A stretch of 30,762 nucleotides of DNA from Amoebophrya sp. AT5.2 (Eukaryota; Sar; Dinophyceae; Syndiniales; Amoebophryaceae): the NCBI GenBank assembly GCA_005223375.1, contig RXOD01004043.1, positions 1-30,762 of the forward strand, written 5' to 3'. Both the position numbers and the translations under genes were made by a program. Of the stretch, positions 24,910-30,762 are shown piece by piece. The notes under the pieces were generated by a model. It saw only the letters and a program-made list of their open reading frames with translations. It searched no databases and was not told the DNA's origin. Numbering within the stretch: the stretch's first letter is position 1; every line of letters begins with the position of its first letter.

Positions 24910-27633
24910 ATGGTGCTGTCTAACCGGCATCGCGTGTACGAGGCGCAGCGGGGCGCCCATTCGCTTACCAGTCGCCCTACTTCAGCCTCAGCCACTATCG
25001 CACGGAGCGGCTCCTTCGACGGCGATTCTACAAGCGCCGCCTATGATCCCTGCTTTTCATCCGCGTCCTCGTCAGGAGCACCCGTCATCAAGGCTGCGAG
25101 CGACCCTTTTGCCGCCTCCATGGAGGAGAAGGGCGATTCCATGCAGCGCCGATTGCTCAGCCGTCTTCTTAAGCTCGCCGCGCTAAGTGGCACGTTGTTT
25201 GTCGGGGTGCGCACGTGCGGGAGCCTTTTTGGCGGCAGGTCCGCGCTCGTCGCAACCATCAACGTCAGCAAGGAGGGTGCAGTCGCGCAGCAGAATCCGG
25301 CAGGCATTGTGGCAGGATCAGCGCGATCATCGAATGCCATTTCAGCAGCGAATGCTAAAAAGGGCAACGATGGAGGCGGAAAGAAGGCAAAGCCGCCTAA
25401 TATGCATTCTGCTGCGCCGGCCGACGCGGTGCCGCCGCGACCCCGCAACACCCGGCCGAGGAGCTCGACGACCACAGTAACGCAGGCCAAGACGACCACT
25501 TACGCGAACGGCAAGAGGTTTCCTCGCCGGTGGCTGCAGTTCTTTTCCGAACAGGAGCTGAGCAAGTCCCAACAGGTCGCAGACTCGCTCGCGGAGGAGG
25601 TCCGGGACGAGATGAGCTTTTGCTGGGAGAACTACAAGAAACAGGCTTGGGGCTACGACGAGGTCCATCCGCTGCGCGGTGGCGGGCGGAACACCATGGG
25701 CGGAATTGCCGTGACGATCCTGGACTCCCTGGACACTTTGTTTTTGATGGACATGAAGGACGAGTTTTTTGAGGCCGTGGACTGGATTATCGGCCGTAAC
25801 ACGACGCTGAGCAGCAGGCTGGCTGGGAGCAAGGTAACATCTTCGAACCATAACAGGAATTCGGCGACCACGCAGGCAGGCGGCCCAGAAAGCGAACGTC
25901 ACGCGAACGGCCTCGACTTTTCGCGGGCAGGGAAGGCGAGCGTGTTCGAGATCGTGATCAGAGGGCTCGGGGGACTGCTCGGCGCGTACACCATGTTGAC
26001 GGACGGCGGAAATGCAGACTTCGTGTCCAGCACGACCTCTCGTCCAGGTGAACATGATCATGGCCTCACCGCTTCCCGCGCGGCGCTCCTGCTCGAAAAG
26101 GCCACCGACCTTGGCAGCCGGCTGCTGCGCGCGTTCACGCACTCGAAGTCTGTGTTTCCTCTGAAGGAGGTGCAAATCGGCGACGTCACGCGCGGATGGC
26201 GGACGGAGCGCGCGACCAACATCGCGGAGGTCGGCAGCCTCCAGCTGGAGTTCCGGGCACTCGCGAACTTCACCAACGACTTCGCCCAGTTCAAAGTTCT
26301 GCCCGACAAATCCGTCACGGCCCTGATCGACATTGCCGAGGCGCACGAGAGGAGGGGTTTGATTCCCTTGGAGGTCACCGAGAGCTCCGGGGACGAGGAC
26401 GAGGGTCTTCTGCGCGAGCTGTTTGGTCTGCCTGCGAACCACGCGCTCGGCGGGGGGCGTGGAACAAATACCAACGAGGCGGTGGTGTCCTCGATTGACG
26501 ACCCGAGCAGCGAGCGCGCGCGGGCAGAATTGCTCGCGACCCAGTCCGAGCGGCAGTACGAAAACCACGTGCACGTGCGGGGCTCGCACCTGTCCCTGGG
26601 CGCGGGGAGCGACAGTTTCTACGAGTACCTGCTGAAGCAGTTTTTGCAGAGCGGACGAGTGGACCTGCGGTACCGGGACCAGTTTGTGAAGGCCATGAAC
26701 GAGATGATCGACACGTTGGTGCTGAAAACCCCCAACTACGGGCAGACCTTCGTCGGCGACGCGACGAACCAGGGTCGCGTGTGGAAGATGGAGCACCTCA
26801 CGTGCTACGTGCCGGGGCTGCTGGTGCTGGCGGTGATGCAGATCGTCGGATCCGAGGACGACAGGAACACCGTAGGTCTGGAGGAGACCGTGGAGGCGGC
26901 AGGAACGTCGGAAAGCATGAAGACCGCCGCGCAGAGGGTCCGCGAGGCCGAGAACGCGGTGAAAGAGAGGTGGCTAAACACAGCGAAGGGGGTGGCGGAA
27001 ACCTGCTACAACATGTACGCGGTTTCGCCTACCGGCTTGTCTCCGGAGTTCGTGTGGATGAATCGCGTCGCGGACGAAGACGGCACGGTGTTCTCCGCGG
27101 CGGCACATCCGTCGGAGCAGGTGTACTCCTCCGGCACCAGTGAGCCCTTCGTTGCGGGAGGTGCTGATGCCGGAGAGCCCAGCAGCTGGTCCGCGGTGGT
27201 GCTCTCTACGCTGGGCTGGAGTAGCGCAGCCCGGCCGGCGTCGCGCGGGGGTGCGGACCACGACGCTCCCGGCGGGAGCAGTCGAAAGACCGACATCGTG
27301 CTCCCCAACGAAGATACCGGGAAGTACAACCTGCTCCGCCCCGAGACCGTCGAGTCCCTGTACTACTTGCACTACTACACGGGGGACCCAAAGTACCGCG
27401 AGTGGGGCAGGAACATCTTTCGCAGCTTCCAGAGATACGCGAAGGCGGGCTACGGCTTCGCAAGTCTGGACGACGTGCGGAAAGCGGGCGAAGCGCAGGA
27501 CCGGCAGGAAAGCTTCTGGATGGCGGAGACGCTCAAATACCTTTTTTTGCTGTTCTCACCGCGGGAAACCTTCGACCTGAGCCGCTTTGTTTTCACCACG
27601 GAAGGCCACGTGCTGAAGCTGCCGGAAAAGTGA
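24910..27633 (+). CDS. GH47 class I alpha-1,2-mannosidase, type II membrane protein (907 aa, single exon)
   Basis: GH47 enzymes remove alpha-1,2-linked mannose from N-glycans in the ER or Golgi, using Ca2+. A single hydrophobic segment at about 82-104 after a cytosolic-type N-terminus predicts type II topology, followed by a disordered stem to about 205. The catalytic domain then shows WENYKKQAWGYDEVHP, TILDSLDTLFLM, VFEIVIRGLGG (acid E347), GAGSDSFYEYLLKQF (D568), LRPETVESLYY (E812) and the Ca2+-binding end TTEGH (T897). Two conserved cysteines (HLTCYVPG and ETCYNMYA) fit the family disulfide. All three acidic catalytic positions seem intact, so an active enzyme is expected. Low-complexity insertions occur before VFEIV, after ANFTNDF and between FVWMNR and the RPETVES box (about 80 residues). 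ER versus Golgi subtype is not decided. The ATG at 24910 gives the full membrane anchor. Confidence 0.93.
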   Translation: MVLSNRHRVYEAQRGAHSLTSRPTSASATIARSGSFDGDSTSAAYDPCFSSASSSGAPVIKAASDPFAASMEEKGDSMQRRLLSRLLKLAALSGTLFVGVRTCGSLFGGRSALVATINVSKEGAVAQQNPAGIVAGSARSSNAISAANAKKGNDGGGKKAKPPNMHSAAPADAVPPRPRNTRPRSSTTTVTQAKTTTYANGKRFPRRWLQFFSEQELSKSQQVADSLAEEVRDEMSFCWENYKKQAWGYDEVHPLRGGGRNTMGGIAVTILDSLDTLFLMDMKDEFFEAVDWIIGRNTTLSSRLAGSKVTSSNHNRNSATTQAGGPESERHANGLDFSRAGKASVFEIVIRGLGGLLGAYTMLTDGGNADFVSSTTSRPGEHDHGLTASRAALLLEKATDLGSRLLRAFTHSKSVFPLKEVQIGDVTRGWRTERATNIAEVGSLQLEFRALANFTNDFAQFKVLPDKSVTALIDIAEAHERRGLIPLEVTESSGDEDEGLLRELFGLPANHALGGGRGTNTNEAVVSSIDDPSSERARAELLATQSERQYENHVHVRGSHLSLGAGSDSFYEYLLKQFLQSGRVDLRYRDQFVKAMNEMIDTLVLKTPNYGQTFVGDATNQGRVWKMEHLTCYVPGLLVLAVMQIVGSEDDRNTVGLEETVEAAGTSESMKTAAQRVREAENAVKERWLNTAKGVAETCYNMYAVSPTGLSPEFVWMNRVADEDGTVFSAAAHPSEQVYSSGTSEPFVAGGADAGEPSSWSAVVLSTLGWSSAARPASRGGADHDAPGGSSRKTDIVLPNEDTGKYNLLRPETVESLYYLHYYTGDPKYREWGRNIFRSFQRYAKAGYGFASLDDVRKAGEAQDRQESFWMAETLKYLFLLFSPRETFDLSRFVFTTEGHVLKLPEK

Positions 27634-28944
27634 GGCGAGAGATAGAATCTTCATGCAGGCGACAATTCAGGATGCGCATGTAGCGGCGGCATGCAAAGAT
27701 CGCTGAACCGATCTTGGAGACATAAAGATTCAAGTGTAGGTGTAGCTATAGCTCTTACTCTCGAACAAGGAAGGTATAGTTAGAGAAAGAGGGCTACTCT
27801 TATGCTGTAGGCCCCTGAAGATACCCACCCATTTTTCGGTAGGGCGGAGCCTCACCTAGGGAAATGGAAGCTCGTGTAGTTAGAGGCGTTGCTGACCCAT
27901 CAGGAGAAGCTGCATGAGCAGGAGCTGCAAAAAAAATACTCTTATACCGGCACGAGTGTACAATGCAAGACTGGGCTATAGGATAAAAAAAGAAGGAATC
28001 AATACGTACATCCATGCATGGGCAAGGGCATGCAAAGCCGGAGGCGACGGTTTTGCGTGAGGCGTCTGCGAAAAGCAACTTTGCTCATGAACACACGACG
28101 TTTTTTGTTTTTCTCAAACTAAGAACGGGGAAGATGTACTTTTAGAGCACGCAGTAGCTCATATTCTGCTATTGTGCTCTTGAAGAATGCGGCAGGCTGC
28201 CGTTGGTTTGCGCGCTCAGATTTCTCACATCATGGTCGTTGTGTTCCATTATAGTGTCCTCGCGGATAAATCTGTCCTCCCGGTCTCGGAAACAGTTTTC
28301 GGAACGCGATGATGAAAGTGCCGTTGCAATAAGCCGAGCAATAAAGTGTAGTTCTAAAAAATTGATGTATCGTCGTTCCTGCTCAGTCCTCGAGTTGCTA
28401 CATCAACAAAAAAGATCATCATGCCATTCCTACGAACACAGGAGACAGTCGACCTACACGAACATGATCTTCAAGTGAAGATGAATCATCTTCCGTTCAC
28501 CGACGTGTGAAGCTCATAGGCCTGCTCGTGGTCTCCCGTGATCTGCAGTGGGTTCGATCTGGTCTCGTCTCTGATCACGATGCCTCTAATTGCCAGGAAT
28601 CAAACCGATGACCCCTGTTCCCCTCGTGAATTTCACAGTCTATTCCTCATCAAATGGCATTGACTTTTATGGACACGGACTTGACACATTTACTTAGGCA
28701 ACAAACCCATCGTAGTACCGAAGTTAGTTCTATTTCCTTCCTGCCTAAGTGAGTCCACTGTAGGGCCAGGAATTTGGGTTGGACCTTCGTTTCACAAGAA
28801 GAATGCGAAAATACATGTACCAGTGATTACATCATGAGATGAGGCACACCTACGCGCTCTCACATTCAAGCCTCGACGAACATCACATGGCCGCAAAGGA
28901 TCCGGTCATCGATCTCGATCGATTTTAAACAGCGGACTGCCAAC
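27634..28944. other. Intergenic region between the mannosidase and SF1/BBP genes
   Basis: The region is 1311 nt. No gene is recognised. A 92-codon minus frame at 27800-28078 is Ala/Ser/Pro-rich and looks accidental. Palindromes are seen: CCATGCATGG near 28011, GAAGATGA-A-TCATCTTC at 28477-28493 and ATCGAT-CTCG-ATCGAT near 28907-28922. TTTTAAACAG just before the BBP ATG (ends about 28932) could be a splice or trans-splice acceptor giving a leader of about 12 nt. Confidence 0.6.
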
Positions 28945-30704
28945 ATGACGACACTGGACCAGCTCTGCCTTGGCGATGGCGCAGCCATGCTGCAGCTGGC
29001 CACCACGACGAACAACGGGCAAATCGAGGACGCTTCGAAAGTAAGACGGACGCGGTTCGCACCGGTGACGCGAGGCAGGGGAAACAGGTATAGTAACTAT
29101 GTTTATTGTATATTGCTCTCTCTATTTTTTGTATTTTTTCATTTTGAATTTCTTTACGCGGCCTGAAGCTAAGCACGAACATCAGTTTCTTGTTTTTTTA
29201 TGTCAAAATCATCTCGAACTTCTCGACCTGTATCGGCATTCGCGACTTCCGCACCTGCCTGGGCATGCAACAAACACGGAAATGCAAAATCAATTGCACG
29301 TTGGTTCAATCGAATTCCCATTTGTTTTTCAGATGGGGGCCGCCCGAGGACAAGCCATACAAGCCACTTCCGTACATCGACATGCCCATTGGGCTTTCCG
29401 ACAAGGAGGTGGACCAGTTTCTCCGAGAGCAGAGGCTTGAAGAACTGACGGACAAAATACGGAGGGGCCACATGGAGGACGTGGATCCGGATATTCGTGC
29501 GCCAAGCCCACCGCCAGTGTACGACCGAAACGGAAACCGGTACGTGGATTATCTGAATCCCATGTCGAGTATGCTCTTTTTACTTGCTCACCTTTCAGCG
29601 CTGCCGCTGCCTGGTTTCACGGTCTTGTTTGAAATATCCTTGAACATTCATTGTGTTTGAATCTCAACGCCCTCAGGTTGAACACGCGCGACGTAAGGAT
29701 ACGGAAGAACATGCTGAATGAGCAGAATCGGTTGGTGCGCTACATGCAGAAGCAGGTGCCGGGGTACGTGCCGCCGCCAGATTTTCGGCCGCAGAAGCTC
29801 GCGAAGAAGCTGATCATTCCGAACGAAAAGTACCCAAATACGCCGTTCGTGCAGGTGATACTGGGAGTGCGCGGCGCGAACCACAAGCGACTGCAGGAAC
29901 TGACAGGATGCCGGATCATGATCAGAGGGAAAGGAATGGAAGAGAAGTGGCAAAGCGTACTTCTTCTTGTTTCTTACATTCATTAATACCTCATTTCATC
30001 GCCTTTTCTTTGCAGTTCTGTCTTCCTCTTCGATGATTTGATGACTTGCTGCGACCAGTTCGCAGGTCGATGAGTGTGTCGCCACTTGTTGGTAAGAATA
30101 CTTCGTGCGCCGTTCTTCAAAAAACAATGATGGCGCTGGTAAAGGAGTTCGTTAATATTCCGAAGATGCATCATCCTCAACATCTACTTCTACATGTTGT
30201 TCGTTCACAATGAATCAAAACTGATCGCAGGAAGAGGACGCTTCTCTCCCGCAGCACGTGCATATCGAGGCGGACCACGAGGAGCAGATCGAGATGGCCG
30301 ACAAGCTGATCGTGCCTCTGCTGAACCCCGACAGCGAGGAGTTCGCGAAGGCCCAGCAGGCGGGGTTGGAGTCGCTCGCCAAGTACAACGGGTTCACGGT
30401 GGCGCTGAACGAAAAACGGTGCGGGATCTGTGGCGCGCTGGGGCACATGGGTTTCGAGTGCCCGGAGAACGAAGGGGGCCAGAACTGGCAGATGGCGAAC
30501 GTGGTCTGCGCGATCTGCGGAGATCGGGGACATCCGACCAGCGATTGCCCGCAGGTGAACAAAGACCACATCGCGGAGAACGTAAATTGGAAGCAAGAAG
30601 CAGCCAAGAAGATGGAAGCAGACAAACTGTACCAGGACATGATGGGGGAATTCGGGGCGGCAGCCAAACCAAGACCAGGACTCGGGTATTTACTGGGAAT
30701 GTAG
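28945..30704 (+). CDS. SF1: SF1/BBP branchpoint-binding protein (4 exons, 367 aa)
   Basis: SF1/BBP recognises the intron branchpoint during early spliceosome assembly and contacts U2AF65. Exons are 28945-29087, 29333-29539, 29677-29956 and 30231-30704 (phases 2, 2, 0). A basic segment ending in Trp (RTRFAPVTRGRGNRW) matches the U2AF ligand motif. Then come the SF1 helix-hairpin-type region (EVDQFLREQRLEELTDKI), the conserved PSPPPVYDRNGNRLNTR, and a KH domain from about 160 (KLIIPNEKYPNTPFVQVILG, GVRGANHKRL, CRIMIRGKG). A QUA2-like helix (FAKAQQAGLESLAKYNG) and two CCHC zinc knuckles follow: C274, C277, H282, C287 and C303, C306, H311, C316. Two knuckles resemble fungal BBP more than human SF1. 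There is no long proline-rich tail. The KH variable loop is shorter than usual at the exon 3/4 join, so a small exon may be missed there. An intron close to the 3' end, with sequence continuing past the window, cannot be excluded. Confidence 0.9.
29088..29332 (+). other. Intron 1 of the SF1/BBP gene (245 nt)
   Basis: The donor is acag|GTATAGT and the acceptor is GTTTTTCAG|a after a strong T-rich tract, phase 2. It joins GRGN-R-WGPPEDK, so it interrupts the U2AF ligand motif just before its tryptophan. A competing donor, GTAAGA at 29041, would remove the basic segment. Confidence 0.85.
29540..29676 (+). other. Intron 2 of the SF1/BBP gene (137 nt)
   Basis: The donor is accg|GTACGTG and the acceptor is CGCCCTCAG|g, phase 2. 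It joins DRNGN-R-LNTRDVRI, the most conserved SF1 motif, so the placement is firm. GGT occurs at both boundaries. Confidence 0.92.
29957..30230 (+). other. Intron 3 of the SF1/BBP gene (274 nt)
   Basis: The donor is aagc|GTACTTC and the acceptor is GATCGCAG|gaa, phase 0, joining EEKWQS to EEDASLPQH within the KH domain. The reading frame and the sequence downstream support the acceptor. The donor is less sure, because family members carry a longer loop here and an additional small exon inside (near TTTGCAG at about 30017) is possible. Confidence 0.62.
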
Positions 30705-30762
30705 ATTTAAGATTATATTTTTGTGTGGATTTTTAAAACAAACCTTTTCGCTTAGGTCCCCC

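Noticed and set aside
25342..26796. 484-codon open frame on the minus strand
   Set aside because: It lies wholly antisense to the GH47 coding exon, where high third-position GC suppresses stops. It is Arg/His/Gln-rich with no domain; the + frame has all catalytic motifs.
27800..28078. 92-codon minus-strand frame between GH47 and SF1/BBP
   Set aside because: It has cysteine- and serine-rich patches but no signal or domain I can support, and it would be the only minus-strand gene in the window.
1..30762. Dinoflagellate spliced-leader sequence or relic leader copies before the genes
   Set aside because: I looked upstream of each start codon and found no convincing match, so the lineage assignment stays an inference.

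Overview
This is a nuclear fragment from a eukaryotic protist. The genes carry spliceosomal GT-AG introns, and they include a CNNM-type magnesium transporter homologue, a GH47 mannosidase, a DEAH-box helicase and a branchpoint-binding protein. All eight recognisable genes lie on the + strand. Proteins are rich in low-complexity insertions, coding GC is high, and intergenic DNA is more T/A-rich. Long unidirectional gene runs of this kind are typical of dinoflagellates and some relatives. With few, mostly short introns and intergenic gaps of about 0.4-2.8 kb, I would guess a compact dinoflagellate-lineage or other alveolate genome (for example a syndinian). This is inference from layout only: no spliced-leader sequence, rRNA or tRNA was found to prove it.

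Layout. 1-1074 is non-coding with a perfect 32-bp-stem hairpin (377-448). 1075-5563 is a four-exon CNNM/ACDP protein (DUF21, CBS pair, CNBH-like domain). 6734-7750 is a single-exon Prp18-like splicing factor. 9008-12007 is a single-exon 999-aa protein with cysteine clusters and a C-terminal 2-oxoglutarate/Fe(II) oxygenase domain. 12955-14241 is a two-exon protein with two RanBP2-type zinc fingers. 14618-16064 is a four-exon multi-pass membrane protein of unknown function. 17024-22153 is a single-exon DEAH-box helicase of the RHA/DHX36-like group with a tryptophan-rich tail. 22154-24909 is the largest gap and holds a GC-rich block with a possible degenerate ubiquitin-protease (USP) fragment. 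24910-27633 is a single-exon type II membrane GH47 alpha-mannosidase. 28945-30704 is a four-exon SF1/BBP branchpoint-binding protein.

How they fit together. Prp18, SF1/BBP, the ZRANB2-like zinc-finger protein and possibly the helicase all point to pre-mRNA splicing and RNA handling, which is a notable concentration for 24 kb, although eukaryotic neighbours are often unrelated. CNNM (ion transport), GH47 (N-glycan trimming in the ER/Golgi) and the unknown membrane protein belong to the membrane system. Ten introns can be placed by reading-frame and homology continuity. All are GT-AG, they range from 55 to 416 nt, and four of the ten donors begin GTAC rather than GTAA/GTGA. No CRISPR array, insertion sequence, rRNA or tRNA was seen. 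I found no clear evidence of a wholly new system. The best leads are the perfect hairpin, the divergent Prp18 loop, the unknown membrane family with its DxDxDG loop, and the oxygenase architecture.
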